This document shows positions 14,595 to 22,687 of a stretch of DNA of 32,181 nucleotides, piece after piece. Source of the stretch: Candidatus Tectomicrobia bacterium RIFCSPLOWO2_12_FULL_69_37 (GTDB lineage: Bacteria > UBA8248); the NCBI GenBank assembly GCA_001790955.1, contig MGDP01000016.1, positions 1 through 32,181 of the forward strand, given 5' to 3'. Both the position numbers and the translations under genes were made by a program. The notes beneath the pieces were generated by a model, which saw nothing but the letters and a program-made list of their open reading frames with translations, searched no databases and was not told the DNA's origin. Numbering within the stretch: position 1 is the first letter of the stretch; the number at the start of each line of letters is the position of its first letter.

Positions 14595-15520
14595 CAGTTT
14601 ATCCCCTCCGACGGAGCCAGGCGGGTCGGCCGGCGGTCCCATGCGCGGCGCAGCGCCTCCCCCGCCGCCCGGACGTGCTCCGGCGTGGTCCCGCAGCAGC
14701 CGCCGATGTAGCGGACGCCCGTCTCGAAGCATCGCAGGGCATGCTCGGCCATCCTTTCAGGCGTCACTCCGTAATTGATCTGCCCGTCGGCGAGCCGTGG
14801 CCTGCCCGCGTTCGGCTGCACGATCAGGGGAATCCGGCTGCTATCCGCCATCTCCTGCATGATGGCCTCAATCTCGAAAGGCCCGTTCCCGCAGTTGGCG
14901 CCGAAGGCGTCCACGCCGAGGCGCTCCGCAGTCTTCCGCGCCTCCTCAGGCGCCGTGCCCATCATCGTGCGCCCGTGCATATCGAACGTCATGGTGCAAA
15001 GCACGGGAAGATCGCAGTTCCGGTGGCATGCCTCCACTGCGGCGCGCACCTCCTCCAGGTCGCTCATGGTCTCGATCAGGAGGAAGTCCACTCCGCCCTC
15101 GGCCAGAGCGCGGCACTGCTCGGCAAACGCTTCCCGGGCCTGCTCGAATGGCAGATCGCCGATCGGCTCCAGCAGGGCGCCCGTGGGTCCCATGCCGCCC
15201 GCGACCAGGATCTCCCGGCCGGCGCCCAAAGCGGCTTCGCGGGCGATCCCGGCCGCGGCGCGGTTGACCTCGGGCACACCCTCTTCCAGATCGTGCAGCG
15301 AGAGGCGGAAGCGATTCGCCCCGAACGTGTTCGTCGTGAGGACGTCGGCCCACGCGTCGGCGTAGGCCTGGTGCACTTCCCGCACGGCGCGGGGGCGAAT
15401 GAGGTTGAGGCCCTCGGGGGCCTCGCCCGGCTCCAGGCCCGACGCCTGGAGCATGGTCCCCATGGCCCCGTCGCCGACCAGCAAGCCCCCTTTCGTCAGG
15501 AACCGTTGCAGAAGGCCCAC
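14594..15520 (-). CDS. Homocysteine S-methyltransferase (MetH N-module/BHMT-like)
   Basis: 308 residues from GTG 15520, with GAGGAA six bases upstream. The barrel begins LLVGDGAMGTML, the hallmark of the Hcy-binding domain of MetH and BHMT, and contains LTTNTFGANR. The zinc/homocysteine ligands are Cys210 (GANCGNGP) and Cys275-Cys276 (GGCCGTTPEH), all present. It lacks the pterin, B12 and activation domains of MetH. The next gene, overlapping by one base, encodes the missing B12 module. It therefore probably takes methyl from that corrinoid protein to make methionine, or works in reverse or on a related thiol. First gene of the corrinoid operon, driven by the promoter near 15579. Confidence 0.9.
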   Translation of the reverse strand: MGLLQRFLTKGGLLVGDGAMGTMLQASGLEPGEAPEGLNLIRPRAVREVHQAYADAWADVLTTNTFGANRFRLSLHDLEEGVPEVNRAAAGIAREAALGAGREILVAGGMGPTGALLEPIGDLPFEQAREAFAEQCRALAEGGVDFLLIETMSDLEEVRAAVEACHRNCDLPVLCTMTFDMHGRTMMGTAPEEARKTAERLGVDAFGANCGNGPFEIEAIMQEMADSSRIPLIVQPNAGRPRLADGQINYGVTPERMAEHALRCFETGVRYIGGCCGTTPEHVRAAGEALRRAWDRRPTRLAPSEGIN

Positions 15521-15562
15521 GGTGCGTTCCTCGAGGAAGGTGCCATAGCCCCGCGAGGGAAA

Positions 15563-15587
15563 TCCCTCCGGAGGGAGGAGTATAACA
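15563..15587 (-). promoter_or_regulatory. Extended -10 promoter with a 14-bp palindrome for the corrinoid operon
   Basis: On the minus strand TGTTATACT (15587-15579) is an extended -10 element in an AT-rich stretch; a -35 near 15602-15607 is poor. Immediately downstream, over the likely start of transcription, is the perfect 14-bp palindrome TCCCTCCGGAGGGA (15563-15576). It could be an operator or a 5'-end hairpin. The leader to GTG 15520 is about 50 bases and shows no SAM or cobalamin riboswitch. Confidence 0.4.
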
Positions 15588-15639
15588 AATAATATCAGAT
15601 ATAAAACTCCCGTGTTCTGGAAAAACACTCCCCGAGCTG

Positions 15640-15750
15640 ATCCGCCGATTTTCTAGGTCCGGCAGCTCAGGATGAAAAGCCTTGAAAATATTGGGTATGT
15701 GGCAACTTCCGAGGCCCGGCAACCCGGACTCTTCCGGAGGTCATCATGAC
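15640..15750 (+). repeat. Dispersed ~105-bp repeat, copy B
   Basis: Same orientation as copy A (1061-1166), with matching blocks along its whole length (CCGATTTTC, CAGGATGAAA, GTGGCAA, CTCTTCCGG and CATCATGA) and a short insertion before GTGGCAA. It lies just upstream of the corrinoid operon promoter. The two copies bracket about 14.5 kb of genes but show no transposase or target duplication that can be seen. Confidence 0.65.
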
Positions 15751-16360
15751 GGTGAAAGGGGCCCAGACCCGGGTTCCCGTACTGTCCAAGAATATGAACG
15801 GACCGGAGTCCCTGATCCGGGCTTGCCGTTCCTGCCAGCCGAGGGGGAAGGGGAAGCGGGCGCCGCGCATCAGCCGGCCGGCGTCACGCCCGCATATGGC
15901 GGCCCCACTCCCGCGCCACCCTCGGCCCCAAGAGGCGGATGGGCGGGCGCGGCAGGATGCTGGAGTTGGTCAAGCCTTGCCGCAGGCAGGCGCGCGGGAT
16001 GGCCCTGTACTCCCCGGCGGGGATGTTGCTGGCGGTGTCCCGGGTGGAACCCGCCTGGGGGTTGAAGGTCACGTCGGCGCTACGGTGAACGCCTTCGCGG
16101 CCTCTCCCAGCTTCTGGACCGTCAGGACCATCTGCCTGGGGCGCCGGTGGGCGTAGTTCGATATCACGGCCGGGCCGATCACCTTGTTGCCGGCGAAGTC
16201 GAAGTGGCCGCCGCCGGTCATGCGCCCGCTGCCTGCGCCGAGTTGGAGAAGCTCCTCCCGGATGTATTCGCCCGGCCGGCCCATCTCCACCGTGAGGCTG
16301 TCCAGCAAAGGGCTGTCCGAGGGGCTGCCCACGGCGGGGAGAGGGGGCGGCTGCGGGCGG
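15751..16360. other. Unassigned stretch with a possible small or broken gene
   Basis: No confident gene. On the minus strand, 16332-16069 encodes 87 residues (containing GHFDFAGNKVIGPAVISNYA and a predicted amphipathic end). A second frame, 16072-15884, continues with 62 residues, as if one reading frame had shifted. Neither piece is recognised, and codon use is not clearly coding on either strand. This may be a degraded gene downstream of YceI, or nothing. Confidence 0.25.
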
Positions 16361-16978
16361 TCAGTTCCCCCGGCGCTTCAGGACGAACCGCGCCGTGAGC
16401 GTCAGGGTGTCCTGGGTGTAGAGGAAGGGGAGGGGGCTGGGCACGGTCATCTGGTAGTCGGAGATCTTGAGATCGAAGCGGGCCTCGGCAGTCAAGCGGC
16501 CGCCCGCGAGGCGGGCGCGCACCGGGAAGGAGAGCTCCTTCCTCACGCCGTGGAGGGTGAGCGCGCCCTTCACGCGGTAGACCGGCGTACCCTTCTCCTC
16601 CCCCGTGTAAGTCGCCTCCGAAGCCTCGAAGACGATGTCGGGGAACTTCTGGATTTCGAGGACGTCCTCCCGCATCACCGTATCGCGCATATAGCTTCCC
16701 GATTCCATGTCCCGCGGAGAGAGCTCCAGGCGCAGCCGGATGGACCCGGCCTCCGCGGCGGATGCTGTCAGCTTCCCCTTAGGGGCCTTCGCCCGCACCT
16801 CGAAGTCGTGCAGGGTGGAGCGCACGAGGATTGTCACCACGCTCTCGTCCGGGAGGAGGGTGTACCCGCCGGCCGGGATCGGCGAGGCGGAGGCGGCCAC
16901 GGCACCCGAGGGGATAAGGGAAGCGCACAGGAGCCACACAGCGCCGAGCAGGTGAAGCGAGCAAAGCGGTTTCGTCAT
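16361..16978 (-). CDS. YceI-family periplasmic lipid-binding protein
   Basis: 205 residues with a Sec signal peptide (hydrophobic core about residues 8-27, cleavage near AVA-AS). The mature part starts with the classic YceI pattern: PAGGYTLLPDESVVTILVR, then STLHDFEVRAKAPKGKL. Later come FPDIVFEASEATY, VKGALTLHGVRKELSFPV and DYQMTVPS. YceI proteins form a lipocalin-like barrel that holds polyisoprenoids or amphiphiles. ATG 16978 is preceded by AGAGGAC. It lies 56 bases after the FAD oxidoreductase in the type III PKS operon, so carrying or binding the lipid-like polyketide product is an attractive inference. Confidence 0.9.
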   Translation of the reverse strand: MTKPLCSLHLLGAVWLLCASLIPSGAVAASASPIPAGGYTLLPDESVVTILVRSTLHDFEVRAKAPKGKLTASAAEAGSIRLRLELSPRDMESGSYMRDTVMREDVLEIQKFPDIVFEASEATYTGEEKGTPVYRVKGALTLHGVRKELSFPVRARLAGGRLTAEARFDLKISDYQMTVPSPLPFLYTQDTLTLTARFVLKRRGN

Positions 16979-17034
16979 GGTTGTCCTCTGAATGATGGCT
17001 CTGGTTCAGAAGCGGAAGAACCTGAAGCGGCGAT

Positions 17035-18306
17035 TCACGGCGCCATTCCCCTGCCTGGGGCGAGGAGATGGCGGGAGGAGCCGGGCAGGAGTCCCCTGGC
17101 GACCTTTGCCAGAATGGAGGGGCGCAGAAGGGCGAGCGGGGAGACGAGGTCTCCGGTCAAGCCCACAAGGAGCTGCGCCAGCTCCGGGGCGCGGACCAGC
17201 TGGGCGCCGAAGCGGGCGACCAGCCTCTCCCGCCGGATGAGCTGCTGGAGCAATCGCCAGACGAGCATCTTGGGCCGGATCCAATGGGCCCGCATGCGGC
17301 CGTATTCGGAGAGGCTCTCTTCGGAACAATTCCCCTGGCTCAGGGCCCTCTCCGCGACGATGGCCGCCATGGAAGCCGTCTGGAGGGCCGCGTAGATTCC
17401 CTCGCCGGTGAGGGGGTCGTAGAAGCCTGCCGCGTCCCCTACGAGCATCACGCGCTCGGCGTAGGGGCGGCGCGTCCTCGCCTGGAGCGGGGCGAGGACG
17501 CGGAGCGGGCCGGCCGGCGCGGCTCGGGAGAACATCTCGCGCAGGAGCGCGCTCTGACGGAGGCGATCCCGCAGCAGGCCGGCCTCGCGCCGCCGCCAGC
17601 GCAGTGCAGCCTCCAGGTCGTCCACGCAGGAAACGTTGCACGTCCCGTCAGGCATGGGGTTGAGGGCGCAGTAGGCCCCTCCGGGGAGGATGTGCATCTC
17701 GCCCTTGTCCCCGAGCCCCCGGACGCCCTCGAAATACCCGTGGACGGCCGCCCGCGCCCTCCCAGCCGGAGGGAGGGAGAGGCGGCTCTGCCGGGCGACG
17801 GCGGAGAAGCGCCCGTCGGCCCCGATGACGAGCTGCGCCCGGACGCGGAGGCTCGCCCTCTCCTTCTCGCGGCGGAGGGTGAGGGTGGCCCCCCCGGGGC
17901 CGATCTCCAAGGCGCTCAGGCGGGTCCCGCGCCAGAGGGCGGCCCCCTGGAGGGCGGCGGTCTCCTGGAGGATGCCGTCGAAGCGCGGCCGGGGCAGCGA
18001 GACGCCGTGCCGGGGGGGACCGCATCCGCCCCCGGCGGCGGGGAAGGGGGCGTCCACCCGGTGGCCGGCGGGAGAGGAGAGCACCATGCCCGTCACCTTC
18101 CGGTGGGGTTCCCGCGCGAGGGCGGGGGTGGCGCCCATCGCATCCAGAATATGGAACGACTGGGGGCACACGAACTCGCCGCAGACTTTCTCCGCCGGGG
18201 CGGACGACCTTTCGACGAGCAGGACGGCCAGCCCCTTCCGGGCCAGGAGCGCCGCGCAGGCGCTGCCCCCGGGACCGCCCCCGACGACGGCGATGTGAAA
18301 ATCCAT
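17035..18306 (-). CDS. FAD-dependent oxidoreductase (geranylgeranyl reductase/monooxygenase-like)
   Basis: 423 residues from ATG 18306, which overlaps the PKS stop as TGATG. The N-terminal dinucleotide motif VVGGGPGGSACA is at 7-18. Further FAD motifs are LVIGADGRFSAVAR (about 159-172) and VMLVGDAAGFYDPLTGEGI (about 286-304), placing it in the PHBH/geranylgeranyl reductase group. It could hydroxylate or reduce the polyketide formed by the upstream enzyme. Type III PKS genes followed by this flavoprotein family recur in bacterial alkylresorcinol, alkylpyrone and quinone clusters. The frame continues upstream through the PKS gene as a spurious antiphase frame, which should not be annotated. Confidence 0.88.
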   Translation of the reverse strand: MDFHIAVVGGGPGGSACAALLARKGLAVLLVERSSAPAEKVCGEFVCPQSFHILDAMGATPALAREPHRKVTGMVLSSPAGHRVDAPFPAAGGGCGPPRHGVSLPRPRFDGILQETAALQGAALWRGTRLSALEIGPGGATLTLRREKERASLRVRAQLVIGADGRFSAVARQSRLSLPPAGRARAAVHGYFEGVRGLGDKGEMHILPGGAYCALNPMPDGTCNVSCVDDLEAALRWRRREAGLLRDRLRQSALLREMFSRAAPAGPLRVLAPLQARTRRPYAERVMLVGDAAGFYDPLTGEGIYAALQTASMAAIVAERALSQGNCSEESLSEYGRMRAHWIRPKMLVWRLLQQLIRRERLVARFGAQLVRAPELAQLLVGLTGDLVSPLALLRPSILAKVARGLLPGSSRHLLAPGRGMAP

Positions 18307-19361
18307 CAGTCTTTCCACCGCATGAGGAGCTGCTCGATGGTGAAGCCGGGGCCCATGGCGAGCATCAGGCCGGCGTCCCCCGCTTCGGCCTCGCCGCGGC
18401 GGAGGATCTCGTCGAGGATGATGAGGACCGAGCTCGATGAGACGTTTCCGTACTCGCGGAACATCTTCAGAGAGAAGCGGAGGGATTCCTCCGGCACGCC
18501 GAGCTCCTGGTTGTAGACCTCGAGGATGCGCTTTCCCCCCGGATGGAAGATGAGGTGGCGGACCTCGTGGAGGGCGAGGCCGTTGTCCCGCAGGAAATCC
18601 TCCACCACGGGCCTCACCCGGGCGCGGACGGCGGAGGGGATCTCCCGGGAGAGGATGATCCGGAACCCGCTGTTTGAGAGGTGGAACCCCATGAGGCCGA
18701 TCGTGTCGGGGAGGGTGGTGGTCCGGCAGTCCACGATCTGCGCCCCCGGCCGGCGCGCGCTTCCGGTGAGGACGGCGGCGGCAGCGCCGTCGCCGAAGAT
18801 GGCGGCCGAGACCAGGTTGTCCATGGAAAAATCGCCGGGCTGGAAGGTCAGGGTGGCCAGCTCGACCGAAACCACCAGCACCTTGTGCTCCGGGAAGGCG
18901 CGGAGGTACTCCCAGGCCCGGGCGAGCGAGGTGGCCCCGGCGGCGCATCCCATTTCGGTCATGGGGAGGCGCTTGGCGTCCGGCCGCATGCCCAGGCGGT
19001 TGATCAGGTAGGCGTCCACCGACGGGATCATGTACCCCGTGCAGGAGACGGAGATGATGAGGTCGATCTCCCTCGGGGAAACCCCGGCCTCCTCCAGCGC
19101 GCGCCGGGCGGCCTCCTCGGCGAGTTCGATGGCCTTTTCCTTGTAGAGGTTGTTCTTCTCCTCGAAGGAGCGCTCCCGGAAAATCTCCTCGATGGGAACC
19201 GCCGAGGTGCGCGCCCCCACCCGGGAGTTCCGGCACATCTGGAGGACGCGCTCGCGCGCCTCCCCTTTATCGCCCAGCCACTGGCGGAGCCAGGGCTCCA
19301 CTTCTTCTTGGGTGTAGTGGTAGTCGCCGAGGCGCTTCGCGGTGGAGAGGACGGTCGCCAT
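18306..19361 (-). CDS. Type III polyketide synthase (chalcone synthase-like)
   Basis: 351 residues, the usual size. The catalytic triad is complete: Cys139 in EMGCAAGATSL, His273 in LIFHPGGKRIL and Asn306 in EYGNVSSSSVL. SVSCTGYMIPSVD (about 104-116) and GDGAAAAVL are further family signatures. Such homodimeric enzymes extend an acyl-CoA starter with malonyl-CoA and cyclise it to resorcinols, pyrones or phloroglucinols. It is co-transcribed with the flavoprotein (1-base overlap) and YceI genes. Upstream lies a candidate sigma-54 promoter, then the NtrC-type regulator gene on the same strand, suggesting regulated rather than constitutive production. The starter and product are not predictable. 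Confidence 0.95.
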   Translation of the reverse strand: MATVLSTAKRLGDYHYTQEEVEPWLRQWLGDKGEARERVLQMCRNSRVGARTSAVPIEEIFRERSFEEKNNLYKEKAIELAEEAARRALEEAGVSPREIDLIISVSCTGYMIPSVDAYLINRLGMRPDAKRLPMTEMGCAAGATSLARAWEYLRAFPEHKVLVVSVELATLTFQPGDFSMDNLVSAAIFGDGAAAAVLTGSARRPGAQIVDCRTTTLPDTIGLMGFHLSNSGFRIILSREIPSAVRARVRPVVEDFLRDNGLALHEVRHLIFHPGGKRILEVYNQELGVPEESLRFSLKMFREYGNVSSSSVLIILDEILRRGEAEAGDAGLMLAMGPGFTIEQLLMRWKD

Positions 19362-19445
19362 ATCCGGAGAGGTTCCTTTCCTGAGCGGAAAACGTCAGCC
19401 CGCCAGGGCGGTGGCGGGTCCGCGAAGGACGCTGGCGGGGACAGA

Positions 19446-19460
19446 GCAAGACGGATGCCG
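19446..19460 (-). promoter_or_regulatory. Candidate sigma-54 (-24/-12) promoter of the PKS operon
   Basis: On the minus strand CGGCATCCGTCTTGC (19460-19446), followed by T, has the two anchors of sigma-54 promoters: GGCA at -24 and TTGC at -12, with exactly 10 bases between GG and GC. Transcription would start near 19434, leaving a ~73-base leader before the PKS ATG. The presence of a sigma-54 activator gene immediately upstream supports it. Consensus matches outside the two anchors are imperfect. Confidence 0.45.
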
Positions 19461-19525
19461 CCGCATCCTTCAGGGGGCGGCAAGAGGGGGATTGCTTCCC
19501 TTACCTAGGAAAACACGGGAGTCCC

Positions 19526-19552
19526 GGATTTCTTTCCGGCGGCGGGAAATCC
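19526..19552. promoter_or_regulatory. Inverted repeat upstream of the sigma-54 site (possible activator site)
   Basis: GGATTTC (19526-19532) and GAAATCC (19546-19552) are perfect inverted arms separated by 13 bases, centred about 90 bases upstream of the -12 element. That spacing suits binding of an NtrC-type dimer. It could instead be a hairpin after the regulator gene, but no U-run follows. Confidence 0.35.
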
Positions 19553-19606
19553 CCTGGGCTACCCATTTCTCGGACGGGGCGTCCCAGAATCGGGCGGCGG
19601 GCGCGG

Positions 19607-21022
19607 TCATGCGTCCCGGGGGGCGGGGTCCCGGTCCTGGGGGTCTCCTCCCTCGCCCGACGGCTCCCGCAGGCCCAGGCGGGTCATCCGGTACTGGAAA
19701 TTGCTCCGGCTGATGCCGAGCTCCCGCGCCGCCCGGGCCTGCACCCCGCCGGCCCGGGCCAGGGCCTGGACGATCATCTGGCGCTCGTACTGCTCCAGGA
19801 CCTGGGCGAGGGTGCCCCCGTTCCGCTTGCCCGCGTCCACGGCCGGCGGGAGCCCCCCCGCGGGGCGCACGACGTCGCCCGGGAGGTCGCGCTCGTCGAT
19901 CAGCCTTCCCGCGCAGAGGACGACCGCGCGCTCGATGGCATTCCGCAGTTCCCGGATGTTCCCCGGCCAGCGATGGGCGGCGAGGGCCGCTTGCGCCTCG
20001 GGGGTGAGTCCGCCGATGGGTTTCCCCATCTCCGCCGCAAATTGCCGGACGAAATGCCCGGCGAGGGGGAGGATGTCTTCCGCGCGCTCGCGCAGGGAGG
20101 GGAGGTGGATGTGGAAGACGAAGAGGCGGTAGAAGAGGTCCTCGCGGAAGCGGCCCGCCTCCACCAGTTCGCGCAGGTCCTTGTTGGTGGCCGCGATGAT
20201 GCGGACGTCCACGCGGATGGCCTGCTCCCCTCCCACCCGCTCGAACTCGCGCTCCTGGAGGACGCGGAGCACCTTGGCCTGCAGGTGGGGCGTCATCTCG
20301 CTCACCTCGTCGAGGAAGAGCGTCCCGCCGTCCGCCCGCTCGAACAGCCCCTTCCGCATGGCGACGGCGCCCGTGAAGGCGCCCTTCTGGTGACCGAACA
20401 GCTCGGTCTCCAGCAGGCTCTCGGGGATGGCGGCGCAGTTCGCGGGGATGAAGAACCGCTCCGCCCTCGGGCTCATGGCGTGGAGAGCGCGGGCGAGGAT
20501 CTCCTTGCCCGTCCCGCTCTCCCCGCTGAGGAGGACCGTGGTGGCCGACGGGGCCACCTGCTCGGCCAGGCGGATGGCCTCGCGCATGGGGGGGCTTTGG
20601 CTCTCGAAGACGGCGCGGGAGGCGCGCTCCTTTTGAAGCTGGCGGTGCTCGTGGCGCAGCTCCCGCACCTGGACGGCCTGGCGGATCGCGGCCAAGAGCT
20701 CCTCGTTCCGGAACGGTTTGAGGATGTAGTCGTACGCGCCCTTCTTCATCGCCTCGACGGCCTTCTCCACGGTGGCGAAGGCGGTCATCAGGATGACGGG
20801 GAGGTCGGGGTCGATCCGCAGGACCTCGGAGAGGAGCTGGATGCCGTCCATCCCGGCCATCCGCATGTCGGTGAGCAGGAGGTCCACGTCCGCGCGCCGG
20901 CACACCTCGGCGGCCTCGGCGGCGCTCCGCTTGGTCACCACCTCGAAGCCCTCCCCGCGGAGGAGCTCCTCGAGGACAATGAGGTAGTTCTTCTGATCGT
21001 CTACGACCAGAATCGTCTTCAT
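19607..21022 (-). CDS. NtrC-family sigma-54-dependent response regulator
   Basis: 471 residues. Receiver domain (1-~120): acidic pair Asp8-Asp9, phosphorylation site Asp52 (LLLTDMRMAG), conserved Lys in ILKPF. AAA+ domain (~140-370): Walker A GESGTGKEI, the sigma-54 contact loop GAFTGA and Walker B GGTLFLDEVSE. C-terminal Fis-type helix-turn-helix ends ...AARELGISRSNFQYRM, followed by an acidic, Gly/Pro-rich tail. ATG 21022 overlaps the kinase stop by four bases (ATGA), so the pair is co-translated. It should activate sigma-54 promoters when phosphorylated; the PKS operon 245 bases downstream is the obvious target. Confidence 0.96.
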   Translation of the reverse strand: MKTILVVDDQKNYLIVLEELLRGEGFEVVTKRSAAEAAEVCRRADVDLLLTDMRMAGMDGIQLLSEVLRIDPDLPVILMTAFATVEKAVEAMKKGAYDYILKPFRNEELLAAIRQAVQVRELRHEHRQLQKERASRAVFESQSPPMREAIRLAEQVAPSATTVLLSGESGTGKEILARALHAMSPRAERFFIPANCAAIPESLLETELFGHQKGAFTGAVAMRKGLFERADGGTLFLDEVSEMTPHLQAKVLRVLQEREFERVGGEQAIRVDVRIIAATNKDLRELVEAGRFREDLFYRLFVFHIHLPSLRERAEDILPLAGHFVRQFAAEMGKPIGGLTPEAQAALAAHRWPGNIRELRNAIERAVVLCAGRLIDERDLPGDVVRPAGGLPPAVDAGKRNGGTLAQVLEQYERQMIVQALARAGGVQARAARELGISRSNFQYRMTRLGLREPSGEGGDPQDRDPAPRDA

Positions 21023-22395
21023 GCGCCTTTCACCCGAGCGACGGCCAAGGGATCCCGCCGGGAGGCTCCCGCCCGCAGGCGGATGCTGAACAGGGCGCCG
21101 CCCTCCGGCGCGCTCGACGCGTCCACCCGGCCGCCGTGCAGGGAGACGATCTGCTGCACGATGGCGAGCCCCAGGCCGCTCCCGCCCTCCTTGGTGGTGT
21201 AGAAGGGGTTGAAGATGCGGGATTCCTCCCCCGGCGGGACGCCGCGGCCGGTGTCGCGGACCGTGATGAGGGCCTGGCGGCCCTCGTCCTCCGCCTCGAT
21301 CGAAAGCTCCACCCGGCCGCCCCCGGGCGTGGCGTCGACAGCGTTCACCAGAAGGTTGAGGAGGCACTGATGGATGAGGCTCTCGTCCACCTCGGCGAGG
21401 AGGCCGTCCGGAACATGGAACCCGAGCCGGATGCCGGCCTTTGCAGCCGCGGTCTCCACCAGCTGGACGGCCCGCTGGGCGATGGGGGCGAGGGGCTGGA
21501 GCCGGAGGCGGGGCGCCGGGGGGCTGGCGAAGCCGAGGAAGTCGTTGATCAGCCGGTTGAGGCGGCCGATCTCCTCGACGATCACCTTGACGAGGCGGTT
21601 GTCCGGCTCTTGCGTGAGGACGCGCTGGGCCAGGGTCTCGACCGAGCTCTGGATGACGCCCAGGGGGGTGCGGAGCTCGTGGGCGATGCCCGAGGCCATC
21701 TCGCCCAGGGCGGCCAGCCGGTCGGCGCGGCGGACGGCCCTCTCCATGTTTTCGAGTTCCGTGATCTTTCGCTGGAGCTCGTTCTGGGTCTCCCGGAGCT
21801 CCCGGTTGGCGTCGGCGAGCCGCTGGCCCGAGCGCTCGAGGCTGGCGCGCGCCCTCCGCTCCTGGTGGTTGGCGACCGCGATGACGAACGCGATGACAAA
21901 GCTGAAGAACAGGTTGATCAGGAGCTCGATGGTCTCCTCGATTCGCTTCTCGGGTTCCAGGGGAGGTTTGTCGAGGAGGAAGCTGGCGTAGAGGGCCATC
22001 GCCAGAAAGGTGACACCGAAGGCGCCCGCCGGGTGGCAGCGGGTGGCCGCCGTCAGGATGGGGAGAAGGAAGATGAGGCTGTACTTGCTCTCGAGGCCGC
22101 CCGTGAAGCGGACCAGGAGGTAGCAAAACAGCATGGTGGCGCCGAGAAGTATCCACTCCGTGGCCGTCAGCCGCTGGCGGTCGGGGAAGAGCACGTCGTT
22201 CCGGTGGAGGAGCCAGGCCTCGGCCATCTGGAGAAGGGCGAGGCCCACCAGGGTCAGGTGAGCGTGGGGGAAGCGGATCTCGGTGAAGTGCTCCGTATTC
22301 CAGAGCAGGAGGAACACCCCCAAGATGATGGGACCCTTGAGCAGATTGATCTGGCGGACCAGCACATGGAAGTACATGGAGGAGGGTGCATTCAA
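21019..22395 (-). CDS. Membrane sensor histidine kinase (partner of the NtrC-type regulator)
   Basis: 458 residues from TTG 22395, favoured because AAGGAAC lies six bases upstream; ATG 22377 has no ribosome site. About six membrane helices occupy residues 20-175 with almost no periplasmic domain, so it probably senses a membrane or intracellular signal. A coiled coil (about 178-225, ERRARASLERSGQ...) leads to the dimerisation box with His239 in GIAHELRTPLG. The ATPase domain has the N box NLLVNAVDA, G1 DTGRGVP, F box FNPFYTTK and G2 GSGLGLAI. It resembles AtoS/ZraS/NtrB-type kinases that act on NtrC regulators, consistent with the downstream gene. Confidence 0.94.
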   Translation of the reverse strand: MNAPSSMYFHVLVRQINLLKGPIILGVFLLLWNTEHFTEIRFPHAHLTLVGLALLQMAEAWLLHRNDVLFPDRQRLTATEWILLGATMLFCYLLVRFTGGLESKYSLIFLLPILTAATRCHPAGAFGVTFLAMALYASFLLDKPPLEPEKRIEETIELLINLFFSFVIAFVIAVANHQERRARASLERSGQRLADANRELRETQNELQRKITELENMERAVRRADRLAALGEMASGIAHELRTPLGVIQSSVETLAQRVLTQEPDNRLVKVIVEEIGRLNRLINDFLGFASPPAPRLRLQPLAPIAQRAVQLVETAAAKAGIRLGFHVPDGLLAEVDESLIHQCLLNLLVNAVDATPGGGRVELSIEAEDEGRQALITVRDTGRGVPPGEESRIFNPFYTTKEGGSGLGLAIVQQIVSLHGGRVDASSAPEGGALFSIRLRAGASRRDPLAVARVKGA

Positions 22396-22687
22396 TTTTC
22401 GTTCCTTGTGCGCCGCGGCCGGGCTCTACCCTAACTTATTGAAAGAAAAACACTTTAGCCTGATCCCCCCGGGGGCCGATGCGGAGGAAGCGGGGCAAGT
22501 GTATCAAAATTTGTACGGAGTGGGCCAATTCCGGGCAAGATGCAGGCGGTATGGCCGGCCCGCTCGACCGCATGAATAAGGATGCGGATTCCGACTTTCT
22601 CTCCGCGAAGGGGTCCTCTTTCGACGCCGCTGAAGCTCCTTTATCAAAGGCATGCGCAAGAGCGCTCCTGCCAGGGATCCGACTTCT
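22396..22687. other. Intergenic region between the kinase and orphan receptor genes
   Basis: No gene seen in 292 bases. It must hold the promoter of the kinase/regulator operon and the 3' end of the receptor gene transcript. CCGCAT/ATGCGG arms (22568-22573 and 22582-22587) can form a small hairpin but lack a U-run. No convincing sigma-70 or sigma-54 promoter was found by eye. Confidence 0.3.

Noticed and set aside
15521-15620. SAM or cobalamin riboswitch ahead of the corrinoid operon
   Set aside because: The leader is only about 50 bases from the likely transcription start, and none of the conserved riboswitch core motifs is present.
17035-19236. A 733-residue minus-strand open frame that looks like a fusion
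   Set aside because: Its first 310 residues are Arg/Gly/Pro-rich out-of-frame translation of the type III PKS gene. Only the part from ATG 18306 is the real flavoprotein.
19607-22156. An 849-residue minus-strand open frame ending in the NtrC-type regulator
   Set aside because: The N-terminal half is the wrong frame of the histidine kinase gene. The regulator starts at ATG 21022, overlapping the kinase stop by ATGA.
22568-22587. Hairpin after the orphan receptor gene as a terminator
   Set aside because: Six-bp stem, 8-base loop and no U-run on the minus strand; not a credible intrinsic terminator.
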